Made by a program: the position numbers and the translations under genes. Of a stretch of DNA of 64,000 nt, positions 49,560 through 61,910 are shown in pieces (the first letter of the stretch is position 1; each line of letters opens with the position of its first letter). Location of the stretch: NCBI RefSeq assembly GCF_019279795.1, contig NC_056738.1:476953988-477017987 (forward strand), in the 5' to 3' direction. The notes below the pieces were generated by a model. The model was not told the origin of the DNA and did no database searches. It saw nothing but the letters and a program-made list of their open reading frames with translations. The stretch comes from Protopterus annectens. Lineage: Eukaryota > Chordata > Ceratodontiformes > Protopteridae.

Positions 49560-51870
49560 GACTCTATAATATCAAGAACAAAGTCATGTTCTAAAGTCTG
49601 AGTAATTCAGGTTGTCAAGTCCACCTATCCTCTCAGCAAGGAATCATGGGCTCTCTTCCAGCTGAACCAGATGTATTTTCAGGTGAGTGCAGAATGAATC
49701 ATATTATATGACTGGCTAAAAGTACAAGATGAACATTGGAAGAATGAGCTTCCTAGATTGGCTAGTACTCCCCTTGATTACAATCAAGACCTTTCTTTCT
49801 ATCATGGCAGCTTGTTGGTTAAAGGTGACCTCCCTTGCTATGGCAATACCAAGGTCTTTATTATCAGAATCTATATTATGTGGACTTCTATCAATAAAGT
49901 AGGTGTCTGGGAGCACCTGATATCCAGATTTTGCTGTGCTGCATATATTTGCAATAAAAGCCAATCCATTATATTTACACCAGTTAAGTTACATCTGGTT
50001 CTTTATGGAGGACTATTGCATCTGAGAAAAGAAAATATTGTCCGGTTTACACTCACCACCAGCTCATTATGCCAGAGGCTACTGTTATCACTCCTTACTT
50101 TTGGAAATAAGACATTGGACAGAGGATAACTGAGACCTGAGCTCCATAGAAGTCCACTGGCAATCTGAACCAGTAAGGAGATGTAACCAGTGAATTATCT
50201 ATTTCCTGATCCTGAGCTCAGTGGGTTACTTTGTAATTTCTTCATGGGGCACAATGATGAAGGCTTTAATGAAATCAATGTATACTGTGCACATGCACAT
50301 CTCTTATGTATAGTGTGCACATGGATATCTCTTAATTCGGGTAAATAAGTAACTAATAGCTTTCTCGAAAAAGAAAGATAACCAAACTTATCAGGTATGA
50401 CCTTCCTTTAACAAATCCATTCTTAAGCAATACCTTGACCCTCTAAACATGTTCCAGAATAATCCCTGTAACTCCAAGAGTGCTGGAGATTTTGATGGCT
50501 GTGCAGTTCCTTAGTCAGTTGTAGACTCTCTCTTGTGGATAGGTGCCAGCATTGTCTACTGACACAGTCTAAGGGCAATTGGTGCCACATTGTCTACTGC
50601 CACAGTCTAAGGACAATGGGTAACACCACTGTCTACTGCCACAGTCTAAGGACAGTGGGTGCCACCATTGCCTACGGCCACAGTCTAAGTATAGTGGGTG
50701 CCACCATTGTCTACTGCCTCAGTCTAAGGATAGTGGGTGCCACCATTGTCTACTGCCACAGTCTAAGGACAATGGGTGTCATCTTTCTATACAGCCACAG
50801 TCTAAGGACAATGGGTGCTACCATTGTCTACCACCACAGTCTAAGGACAACGGGTGCCACCATTGTCTACCATGGCAGTCTAAGGACAATGGGTGCCACC
50901 ATTGTCTTCCTCCACAGTGTAAGGACAATGTATGAAGAAAGGCATTTTATTTAATTAGCATATGACAGTGGTATGAATGATAGTGTTGCTGCTTCACAGT
51001 GCTTGCTCTTCCAGTTCAGTCCTTGATTGGGAATGTAACCTTTAAAATTTCTAAACTATGTGTATGGTTTGTAAATAAAAATAAGTGTATGTTTTGCAAT
51101 GGGCTGGCTCCTCATCTAGGATTGATTTCTCTTTCTTGCACCCACTAAGTGTCAACATATGCTCCTGCGTTCCCTATGACAAGTGCAAGGCCAGTATTTG
51201 CAAGACCCACACTGCAAACTTAAAGTACAACCAACAAGTTAAGACAACAAATCCTGTAATGTGTTGTAATACCATTCAGGCATTTACTGCAGGGGGATTC
51301 ACTAGCCTATTACTTATGATGTGGTGGTGGTGGTGGGGGGGGGGGTTGTGTTTCTCACAACTCTGATACATACTAATGATAAGATCACTGTACCTAAGTG
51401 TAAGGGCATACATGTAACACAGTCTTGGACGTAGTATTGCATCAGGAAAATATTTACCAAGTCTCCCTGTTCTGAGGATCACAACTGCTGTTCTCTCTCT
51501 CTGACAGAAAGCTGGACCAGTTCTCCATTACCCTAAAATTAATCAAGAGGGCAATCAAGGAATGAATGCATGCAGTGGGTTTACTAGATTTTGTTTTATT
51601 GCTTTGACAGAATTTCCTAGGATGTTTTCAGGCCCATGGAGTTTGCTTTCTAGATTTTTGTATAAGACTGCTTCAGTTTTATCCTAGAAAATATGATCAG
51701 GCAGAGGAAGTCATCACCAATATGTCTAGTACACCAATAATTTTTGGGTGCTTCTAAAGCTGAATCTATGATAGCAATGTTCTTACCAAAATTACTCAGT
51801 GGAGATTATAAACAATACTTAGGATACTCAGTGGTGATTGTGACCATGCTTGGAATGATTTGTGAGAAGT
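49560..51870 (-). pseudogene. LINE RT relic, very decayed, split by a minisatellite
   Basis: Minus-strand phrases in RT order: GPENILGNSVKAI with LVNPLHAFIP (about 51640-51540); then, beyond the minisatellite, KNGFVKGRSYLISLV (about 50425-50380); FIKAFIIVPHEEITK for motif A (about 50280-50235); and NKDLGIAIAREVTFNQQ (about 49865-49815). The order and spacing support one element, but each block is in a different frame. The assignment rests on motif resemblance. Confidence 0.55.
50545..50940 (+). repeat. 39-bp minisatellite, about ten copies
   Basis: The unit is close to TTGTCTACTGCCACAGTCTA plus AGGACAATGGGTGCCACCA. Because 39 is a multiple of three, a 139-codon repeat frame appears; it is not a gene. 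Confidence 0.93.
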
Positions 51871-51904
51871 GTAAACAAAAATCAGGAACGAACAAATAAC
51901 AAGA

Positions 51905-52325
51905 GACATTACTGCAGATGTGAGATGGGTCCCTGAAAAGGCTGAAGAATATGAAATGGCTATCTACATGGGTCATTCATGACAGCAGGGCTGATTGTGT
52001 AAATCATGAAAAATTCAGGGCCACACTGAGGGGCATAGGTGTAACAGGATACCTGATAATTCTCATGCACAAGCTTTACATTGATCAAGAATCAAAGGTT
52101 TAATGAGAATAAGATGAAACATTGTGGTTTAGCATTGATAAAGGTGTATAATAGGATTATATACTTTCTCCATGCCTGTTTAGTTCACATGCAAAACAAT
52201 TCATCAAAGAAACAGGATTGTATGAAGAGGATCAAGATATTAAACTGAAGACTGAGATATCAACAACCTTTACTACGGTGATAATACCACATTACTGGCT
52301 GAAGAGGAATACAATCTAATTTTTT
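51905..52325 (+). pseudogene. LINE reverse transcriptase fragment
   Basis: The plus strand has RADCVNHEKFRATLRGIGV and LIILMHKLYIDQESKV, matching the KAFDCVDHEKLW...LYTDQEATV region of a LINE reverse transcriptase. DINNLYYGDNTTLLAEE is motif C with YADD changed to YGDN (about 52265-52310). It ends at a T-rich run at 52321. Confidence 0.68.
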
Positions 52326-52936
52326 TTTCCAAACATCTTTATTGAATTATCACTTGTGACATAGACATGTTTACATTCATATAAAAGTAACAAACTATAT
52401 TAAAATAAACATTATACTTTACATATATTGCTATATATCATATAACCTAAGCAACATTACATAAATTATTCAATGCTTGCCTTTTTTAAACAAGAAACAT
52501 CTTTATTAAACCACTACTTACTACATAGGCAATCATACATTTATATAAATGAAAATAAACCACACCAGCACAATCCTAGTTGCAAGCATTTTACATCACA
52601 AACCATACTGACACAAGATTAAACATAGTATCAAAACTGGTTTTCACCATAATATGAATAAAAAAAGATGATGTTCAAAACTATTAAAATCAATGTATTC
52701 TAGACTGAGAAAAATAGAAGTAAGAGACAGAAACTACTTGCTTGGGTTAACAATTAGTAATGTTATGACAGACAGTCAAGAACATCATCCACTAATTGCT
52801 CTTGGAGGAAAAAGGCCATCTAGATAACATCTTCTGGCCCACATATACTTTTCCTGTACGAAGATTAAACTTGTGGGGGTCCTGGTATTTTCAATATCTT
52901 CATCCAAATGAAAATCTTGTCAAGTGATTAGTCACT
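52321..52936 (-). repeat. One or two retrosequence 3' ends
   Basis: On the minus strand CAATAAAGATGTTTGG is followed by eight or more A (52342-52320). A second AATAAAGATGTTTC with A-rich tail lies at about 52505-52482. Polyadenylation signal plus A tail indicates inserted RNA copies; the source genes were not recognised. Confidence 0.5.
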
Positions 52937-52989
52937 CCCCAGGATTCATGAAGTCTCGGCGTAAGGCCGGCGTTAGGCTTGCGCCGACT
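52937..52989 (+). repeat. Left terminal repeat and subterminal hairpin of second giant element
   Basis: CCCCAGGATTCATGAAGTCT is followed by TCGGCGTAAG and CTTGCGCCGA as an inverted pair (about 52955-52988), in the same position as the palindrome of the first element. Confidence 0.7.
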
Positions 52990-55900
52990 GTGCTGCATGT
53001 AGATGGTGCAGTAGCACCATATGCATATTAATGAAGGTGCGCTGCTGCCACAGCCACGTGCATAGGAAATGAGTGCGAGTGCATAGAGTGTGTCGAAGTG
53101 CCGCACGGAGGCGTGAAAATGTCAGCTGTCGACGTGCAACCTAAAATGCTTGCATATAACAGTTTGCATGCAATAGTAATCACTTCTGTCAGTGTGTGTG
53201 GATACTGAAACGTATGCAAAGTAAGCAGGACAGTTCCTGCGAACACAAAATTAAGAAGCAAACACAAATGCATGGTAGGGAATAACGGGTCCTCATCCCT
53301 CAAACAAATAACATTGAAAACCATGTGCCTGTAGTCCGACGCAGTGTAGATTGTTATACCAAGTGGAAGTGAAACGTATCATGTTAGGGCGCTGCCAATA
53401 GCTACGCCCAGGCCAATGGTCAGGGTCACCAGCTGTCCCACATTGTGAGGGAGAGTACACAGCTGGGCAGATGTGTCCATAACAAAACCACGATAAATGT
53501 AAATATCTAGCAACCGTATGACAGAATTATATCCCACAACGCATTTAACAGTCACATACAATAGGTATGTCCGTATGTAACATACCATATGTGAGAAGAA
53601 ATAGAATAAGCAAGAAAACGAAACAGAAGGAGCATATAAACTGCTACAACAATAAGGCAACATGTAGGCTTAAAGGAAAAGTATTATCCGTAGTGTTGAC
53701 TGTGGGTATGTGTTGTCCAGTACAATCAGATATGTGTCCGTAATATATCCCATCCTGGACATAGGAAAAGGTGGCACCCTACCAATGATCAGAGCAGTCG
53801 GCCAAAATCCACACATATGCGTTCCAAGCCTTACTTGTCAGGATGTGTCACAGTTGAACGGGTATTACCCGGGTGTACCAACCATGTCATGAAAGTGAAG
53901 TATGGGCATATACCTATCTGCGTGATGTATAGCATGTGGAAGGTGAAACATGCCAGGGTAGTCCACACAACCATACAAGTATCTGACATATGTAGTGTAT
54001 GCAATGTGTTACCTTGACCGTGTCATGGGCCATCAACTAAAGCAGTGATGGATGGAGTGTCAGGAATATGTGTGTGGGGGGGATGGGTAATGGTATAATC
54101 CTTAAAGGCGAGACTGTGTTGTATGCACAATAGGTGAACTGGAGGTGTATGAGGGAGCAGCAGGTGAATTAGAAAGAAACACAAAGAACATGTATACACA
54201 TCTGCAATACAACCGGCCAGGCCATACTGTAGAACACAATCCCACAAACATATGAATATTAAAATGTGTGATACAAATGTACAAAAATGTCACCGGCACA
54301 TACCCACGGAATGGTCCTGATGGAACCGGCCCATTCAAATGCAACACACCTGGATGCATAATTGAATACCCATCATCCCCTCCACAGCACACAACCTGCC
54401 CCCATACCTGAATGTCCACCAAATCCAGCCATACTTGGTCTACTAGCTTGGGGCAGCCACATCTACACATAGAGACCACTACTCATATGTAGTAGGCAGT
54501 GTCACCCTAGGCAGTTTCAAGATTACAAACTATGTATCCCTTGCATGTAAAGCCCCCAACACATTTTTGTAAAGCCAAAAGAATGGTTGGTATTGGTCTT
54601 GTTCAATTTTTGGATATCCCTCATGGGATAAGTAACTTTTGTAAACATCAGAATGGGTATCAAGACATGATGTCCAGTCCTGTAGACATCTGGATACAAG
54701 TTCGAATGTGCAGTAGTGGTGCACGAGACTGTCCAGCCATAGACAGTCATGCAGAACCTACTATCCAGGATCAAACACCTGCCCGTGATGCACGTGTCCC
54801 CACATGAATAAATGCGAGAATATATTGTATACATTTGCATAGTGGCACTTGGAAATAGGGTGATTCAGGCACTGAAGTAAACAGGGTACCCCCTGATCCA
54901 CTGTGTGAGGGACAGTCACTGTGTGGGTAGGTGTGTCCTGACCAACAATGATACAATACCAAATGTCCTGTGATTGTAGGAAATAAGTATGTACCATACT
55001 GCATGTAACAGTTGCCTAAAGCAGTCATGTCAGGATAGAAAATTTGTAATTCGTACAACAAACAGACTAACAACTAAACTGCTAAAGGTATAGGCTCTCA
55101 GCTAGGAAAATAATGAATGTTCTAAACCTGCACTGACCATGAGTATGTGTTGGCCTAAACAATCTGGTGTCCTCCGAATATATCCCAACCTGTACATATG
55201 ACAATGGGTCAACCCAACCAATGGTCAGAGCATTCACACAATAACTGGCCAGCCTCTTAATCACTCACAAAGCCAGTGACCTTTGGAGGAAAGGTGTTGA
55301 ATGAGAATGACTAATTACAACAATTAAGAGTAATAGATGCATTTAACTGCATAAAATAAGTAGTAATATGAATCTGTCGACACGTTCCAAGTTAATAGTA
55401 CTAATACGGTAGAAGTATCCGTGATTCTCCCTGATTTGTCATAGCCTTGTCCCTGTCACTGTAGAAACTATTCCCCGAGTATCACAGAGGTCCGTACACA
55501 TACGTACACCAACCAACTGTGACATTTGTTGACAGGACTATTGCATACCTGCAGTAAATTTATAACTGATGCCCAGAATAATATTCATTGTATATATAAA
55601 TGAATGAAATAGTCAAATGTGAAGGGAAACACGTGGAGTATTGTCACATGCCATATGCCTAATGAGGGACTGTCCCATGCAAAGTGGGAAAGGTGTTACT
55701 CCTACAGTCTCCCGTCGTGCAATCTGAAAGGTGGAAAATGTACAGTAGGTATGCGGTAGCATGACTCGGCAGACAGCTGTGTTAACAAAATAACAGTCAC
55801 ATGTCAGCATTGCAGAGTATCGGTTCCCATGTATCAGGCAGATGGGAGCAGATCGTATGATGAACACGCATATAATATGATTACATCACTGGACAGGCAG

Positions 55901-56438
55901 CCGAGTCTGTACAGTCGAACGCCTGCCTTCGCCAAATGGTTAGACATACCCAATACTGTAGTCATGCAGTCCGATGTAATACGCATCACAAGGGATCGCA
56001 CACACCCAGTGTGAGTGACAAATGTAAGCACAAATGTCGGTGAGCGAGCGGCTGTAAGCGTGTTTGTCTACCAGTATGCCAGTAGTGCACTGTCAAAGAA
56101 ATGTGGAGTCTAAACGGGTATAAGTTATTGTAACCAGAGGTCAGCAGTGCATAACACTGTGCAAACCCATGCAAAACTGCACTCACCTGCTGGAATATGC
56201 CTTACCCAGTTCGTATCCAAAGGCGTCGGTCTATCCACAAACAAAGAACTGTCCTATTCACGTGTTGGTAGCAGTACCCTGCACACATAGCTCATGTGAA
56301 TAAACAATAGACCATGGCATATGTACAGACAATAGATCGCACACACACCATACAGCACAGTCATCCAACAGTATAGCAATGTACTGGCAGATATGTCCGG
56401 ACCACTGGTGTATGCATGCCTGTCTGTCCTGTGTTTCA
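52990..56438. other. No gene seen
   Basis: Spacer of the second giant element with only short chance frames. Confidence 0.35.
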
Positions 56439-56523
56439 GTGTGTGAGCATGCCCAGTATGACTGTTACACATGTCGTCGACCAACATTACCATCATACCG
56501 TTATATGTGTGAGCATGCCAAGT
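56439..56523 (+). promoter_or_regulatory. Paired TGTGTGAGCATGCCCAGT motif
   Basis: Copies at 56439-56457 and 56505-56523 (the second with CCAAGT), 66 bp apart, left of the decayed transposase as in the first giant element. Confidence 0.55.
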
Positions 56524-57326
56524 ATGGTCAACTGTATTGCATGTGTCACATGTCCAGATAGTCAGTACTGTGTTGCTGACCCCTCCGTTCTACATGGACA
56601 GGTGTAATGCTGTGTCTGCAGGGTAGCTAATGGTCATGTGGCATTGAAAGTTGCTGCATGTCTGCATAATGTGGGGGGACATCTAACTGCAACCACAGTC
56701 CTACACAGCACCGGGGATGGCGCACATGACTCTCACATGTGTAGGTTGGACTGGGGGCATAGCTGACAGTTGTACACATCTGCCACTACTGAACTGGTAT
56801 GCCAGGTACTCCATGTCAGTGTGTGGACCTACCTAAATTGCCATTTGGAGGGATACCAGTGTACGTCAGATCCCAGCTTTAAATACCAGCATAGTGGTGT
56901 TGGACATCCGAGCTTTCACAACCTACATCAAACTGCCTGGCCTGCTGTAGTCTGTGTGTGTCTCTGGGGGTTGGGGTCATTCATTGGGCATATCCATAGG
57001 CCATTGTATATCATTAGTCTGTATTGGTCCACACCTGTCCAGCTGCATGGAACATGTGCGGGCTGTATGGACACACATGATGGTCAGCCCATAATCTGCA
57101 GTGGGTTAGGACACCCTGTGTACTACTGGCTACCATTGTAGCCCCCATATGTGATACAGATGTCACGGTGCCACTATGGACGTGTACTGTCTGCTGCCCT
57201 AACATTCGGCCACCAAAGTCTCTTGTATGCTCACATACATACCATAGCAACGGGTAAATACACATTGTAATACAACTGCCAATTGTTAGGTCGATAGACG
57301 TACCCTGGGTGTGTTCCGGACCTCAG

Positions 57327-58640
57327 GATGGTGCTGGAGGGCTGCCTACGTTGGATGCACACAGTGCACCTCCTATACATGTCCGAGCACAGGCAGTGTC
57401 ATGTTCGGCATCCATTGTACTGTGTGCGGGTCAGAGAGGGTGAAATCACTGGGTACCTACTGTGTCAGTGCATATGCCTTGTGTTGCCTCACTGCCAAGG
57501 GCAGGTCATACTGTGCACGGCCCTTTCGCCGACTGGGCCCTGCTCAGGTAGTTCCTTCGCCAAGTCGCACTGTGCCTGTACAGGCCTTGGCAGTGGTGTT
57601 GGTCCATGTGGCCCTGCTCCATGCTGTTCCTGTTGCAACTGTTACTGCAGGATCAGACTGTGTAGCATAGCAAATACCATAACAATGTGTGTGCATGTAG
57701 TTAGTGAATACTGCAGGGCTCCACCGGATGTGTCCAGATACCAAAACTGTGACCTGAGCATCCCAAAGACATGCTTAATTATATGTCTTGCCTGTGCATC
57801 TGCTCATTATGGTGTGAGTGTTCAGGTGTGTGTGCATTGCTGATGGGTGTCATCAGCCACAACACCAGTGGTTACACAGCATCACCCACTATGAGGCTGT
57901 AGGGGATGTCCATATTGGCAAAGGTGTGGTACAACTGTGTCAGAATCCATATATCGGAATATCATAGCTTCCAGGGCAGACAGCACACACATTCAATCTA
58001 ATGCCCTGGCCATCGCATATGGCCTAGCTGTTGGAGGGTATGCCCCTGCAGTGAATTTAGGCCCTACTCCACTTACAGGGTGGTGCTTTGATGTGTACGT
58101 GTGTGCAGGCTATAACACCCAGTACCCCAGGGTAGTCAGCCATGTGGTTGAAGAGATGCATATTGCTGGTCTGCTAATCACGTATGTTGAGGACATGTAT
58201 GTGCTGATTAGCATGTGTTGACATGGTGTCTGTGAACTGGTGCAATGCCCTGGATGCAGATGCCTGTGAGATCCCCATGATATCCCCAGGTGTGCTGTGT
58301 GGGGCACCTGTGGCTAGTATACCTAGGCCAACACATACCGTGGTATCCACTATGATGGGTTTCCCTCAGCCTGTTTGATGTGTCAGGTGTGGCAGGCACA
58401 GGTCAACAAGCCGCTGTAGGAGGTCTCTGTCCACCCCATAGTGCTCCACCATCCCCAGCTCATATAGCCCCTGGTAAATCACCCTGGGTCTATAAAGTCA
58501 TATGTCACCCCAGTAAGGGTTGTTCAGCAGCAAACACATCCTCACTGCCCTCAGCCTCCTGCACATGTTGGTCTATGTTGCCTGCTGCAGCCCTTCTCAT
58601 TTGGTTGGACTGTGTTATGAAATGTCCCTGCAGGTATACA
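57327..58640 (-). pseudogene. PIF/Harbinger transposase of the second giant element, decayed
   Basis: The nucleotide sequence aligns with 29695-31010 along its whole length, from GAGGGCTGCCTACGTTGGAT at the low end to CTCATATAGCCCCTGG near 58465 at the high end. It carries many substitutions and small indels that break every frame. It lies on the same strand as the first transposase. The catalytic motifs are no longer readable as one frame, so this is the older copy. Confidence 0.82.
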
Positions 58641-59177
58641 CCGGTGGTGTAGAGTGTGGAAGAAACCTGTGTGTATGTCGCTTGCTCACATTACCATACT
58701 TTTCAGGTGCGGGCTGGCCATGTAATCTGCTGATAGTGGTGATCATCACCTGTTTGTGCAGCCTGTTCACTGTGACTACCCCACTACTGCTTTTGTCCCT
58801 CCCAATGTCACCAGGCAGGTATAGACACACCCCTAGCTTAGGCGTGCTAAGGCATGAGCACTCCCGAGGCACAGTTCTGCAATGTATGTACAGTATGCCT
58901 GATGCCCCTCCCATGCTGTCAACTATATTCGAGTCCTGCACCCGACTAATTACACACATACACTCCAGGGTTCTGCATCACACCCTGGGGATACATGGGA
59001 TACACTAATGTCAACCTCATCTGCATAGTATAGTCTTCTAATGAATAGTTATATGACCCATACCGAACCTCCAAATTAATAACCACTGCTTAGTGTTGCT
59101 CAGATCCATACACAACTGGTAACAGGTGCTTTACTATCACCGTATTCGATGTTCCATGGTCTTCCCAGCAACAAAAT
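58641..59177. other. No gene seen
   Basis: 5' flank of the decayed transposase; no promoter recognised. Confidence 0.35.
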
Positions 59178-59256
59178 AACCGGTGTCTACACGTCTCCAA
59201 CCCGGGACCCTGCACATAACAAACAATGTGCATTACCACTATGCCATGGCAGATAT
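59178..59256 (-). ncRNA. tRNA-like pol III promoter module
   Basis: Minus strand box A TGGCATAGTGGTAATGC and box B CGGGTTGGAGAC at tRNA-like spacing, stems degenerate. Confidence 0.48.
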
Positions 59257-59386
59257 ACATACATCTGAGGTTATCACGTACAGATCATCCTGCACAAACA
59301 TTCAATAGTGCTGATGTCCCCAGACATATATGTCTATATCTATGTCTATCTCTCTGTATCTACATATATCATATATATTATATGTC

Positions 59387-59390
<4 letters not shown>

Positions 59391-59450
<60 letters not shown>
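59391..59450. repeat. (TA)n microsatellite
   Basis: About 60 bp of TA repeats followed by CATA repeats. Confidence 0.95.
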
Positions 59451-59452
<2 letters not shown>

Positions 59453-59869
59453 CATACATACACACTTATACATCTACACACATATGTAGATATTGCATTC
59501 ATATCACAACAGCGGACAACATGACAGCAAAGCATTAGACAGGAATGAAAAGGAAACTACATGTGCCACCTGCATGCTGTCGTGTTGTTACTATCAAGGC
59601 ATGTGTGTTTTGTTGTATCACATGGGTCAGACTGTATTAAGGGTAAGAGTTGGGCTGCTGACATTAACTCACCAGACCTATTGGCGAATGTATGTGTTGA
59701 CAACCCAGTGTCTTGGCAGATCATTCGGGCTGTGGACACTATATAGGAGAGCAAAAAAACACACTGAACACATCCTGCAGCTAGCCACCCACATAAAAAC
59801 ACATAGGGTATAACTGCCAAGCACACACACCTGCCATGCCTTGGAATCAAGCACCTACCTTTCTATTCT

Positions 59870-60905
59870 TCCACACTACAGCATTACGCAGTAACAGAAT
59901 GCGCTACCGAGATTTCAGCATCACAGCACTCCCAGAGGCATACGTCTAGGTGGGTGACATCATCAGTAAAGGCAAAGATGCCGATAAGGAGTGTATGAAG
60001 AGTGAGCTGTCTAAAAACATTATTCTGTCCCCAGGCAGCTGGAAACACACACACGGCAAGGCTGGGATTCGAACATAGAATTGACTACCTTATCATACTA
60101 CAGCATTATGCATTTACAGAACACGTTACCAAGATTACTGGATCACAACACTCCCAAAGGCAGACTTCTAGCCGCGCGGCATCATCAGTAAAGGCGAAGA
60201 CGCTGATAGGGAGTGTACGGAGAGTGAGCTGTCTAAAAACATTAGTCTGTCCCCAGGCAGCTGGAAACACACACAGCAGGGCTGGGATTCGAACATAGAA
60301 CTGACTACCTAATCACACTACAGCATTACACATTTACAGAACGCGCTACCGAGATTACTTGATCACAACGCTCCCAGAGGCAGACTTCTAGGTGGGTGAC
60401 ATCATCAGTAAAGGCAAAGACACTGATAGGGAGTGTATGGAGAGTGAGCTGTCTAAAAACATCATTCAGTCCCCAGGCAGCTGGAAACACACACACAGCA
60501 GGGCTGGAATTCGAACATAGAACTGATTACCTCATCACACTACAGCGTTACACATTTACAGAATGCCTGGATCACAGCACTCCCAGAGGCAGACTTCTAG
60601 GTGGGCGACATCATCAGTAAAGGCAAAGATGCTGATAGGGAGTGTATGGAGAGTGAGCTGTCTAAAAACATTATTCTGTCCCCAGGCAGCTGGAAACACA
60701 CACACACGGCAGGGCTGGGATACGAACATAGAACTGACTACCTTATCACACTACAGCATTACACATTTACAGAACGCGCTACCAAGATTACTGGAGCACA
60801 ACACTCTCAGAGGCATTCTTCCAGGTGGGTGACATCATCAGCAGAGGCAAAGACACCGATAGGGATTGTATGGAGTGTGATCAGTCTAAAAGCATAATAG
60901 TGTCC
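59870..60905 (+). repeat. Tandem array, about 4.7 units of roughly 220 bp
   Basis: Units contain ACAGCATTA, GCATTTACAGAACGCG, AAGATTACTGG, GGTGACATCATCAGTAAAGG and GGCAGCTGGAAACACACAC. The phrase around AAGATTACTGG recurs near 59903, 60123, 60345, 60560 and 60778. On the minus strand GTTCGAATCCCAGCC is box-B-like, so each unit may hold a tRNA-like head. Confidence 0.88.
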
Positions 60906-61227
60906 CAAGGCAGACGGAGATGAACACACGGCAGTGGTGTGAGCAGGACAACTGGCTATCTACGGAGCAGTAGTACAACACTACATAGATATGAGATGCG
61001 CCACAGACAGTACACCTTTCAAGACAGTCAATATGACCTTCTAGGAATGCAGACATCGACATGGATGCTGGCAGTTACGATGTACAAACCTGTGGACCAC
61101 TGTGTTAAAGTTAGGAATCCATCTTGATGTGGGGTATGGCCATCTGATGCTTGGATGACCACAATCACTATACAGGATAACAATGGCCATGGCCATACAC
61201 AGGGACACACAACTGACACAAGGTGTC

Positions 61228-61315
61228 ACTGGGCATGCTCACACAGTGCATTCCTGACGGACATGTGCTACTATGAGTCCATCTACAAAATGGCGTACTG
61301 GGCATGCTCACACAG
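61228..61315 (-). promoter_or_regulatory. Paired TGTGTGAGCATGCCCAGT motif, inverted
   Basis: Reverse-complement copies at 61228-61246 and 61297-61315, 69 bp apart, to the right of the tandem array. It is the third pair in the window. Confidence 0.55.
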
Positions 61316-61599
61316 TTAGTAGTGAAGGGTTGTCTTGTATGCACACAGATTCTAAACAGGGAAGGGCACAGTGTGTCGATAGTCATCATTGTTAGCATGA
61401 ACGCTGTACAACATATGTCTGACACCGGTTGTGTACACAACGTCTGCTGCTGTCCATCACCTTAGATGTACCAATCCAAACCTGGCACAGTAATACCACC
61501 CATGGTGTTGTCCTAGCAGGAGTGGGCACTTCGCACATGTAGTACCATACATAGACGAAGAATCTGAGACCAGGTAAACACCCTGACACCTACAGGACA

Positions 61600-61910
61600 A
61601 CTGCATTGTATGTGTTTGCCAAATAGTGCTAGATGTGTAGCGTTCTTAATCATAGCTGCCAATCTACATACAACAATGGGGAATACTGACATCTGTGCAG
61701 TGAGAAACACCTGGCATAAGGTGCAGTTGTGCACAATAGCACTACCACTGTATACCTCCGATATTGACATGTGTGCCATAAGACCATTATGGACCGCTCC
61801 AGGTGTTAGTGTCCCCACGTATATGAAGGCCACTCACATGTACTGGCCAGTACACTCTCAAAAGCCATCACAGATGTATCGGGTGCAGATCACTGTGGTA
61901 AATTCCGCAC
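61600..61910 (+). pseudogene. Possible LINE endonuclease fragment
   Basis: The plus-strand frame has NTDICAVRNTW, resembling the IDICAVTETWL motif of LINE AP-endonucleases. The relic at 25860-25960 has the equivalent ICALTDTWL. The rest is too decayed to follow. Confidence 0.45.
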
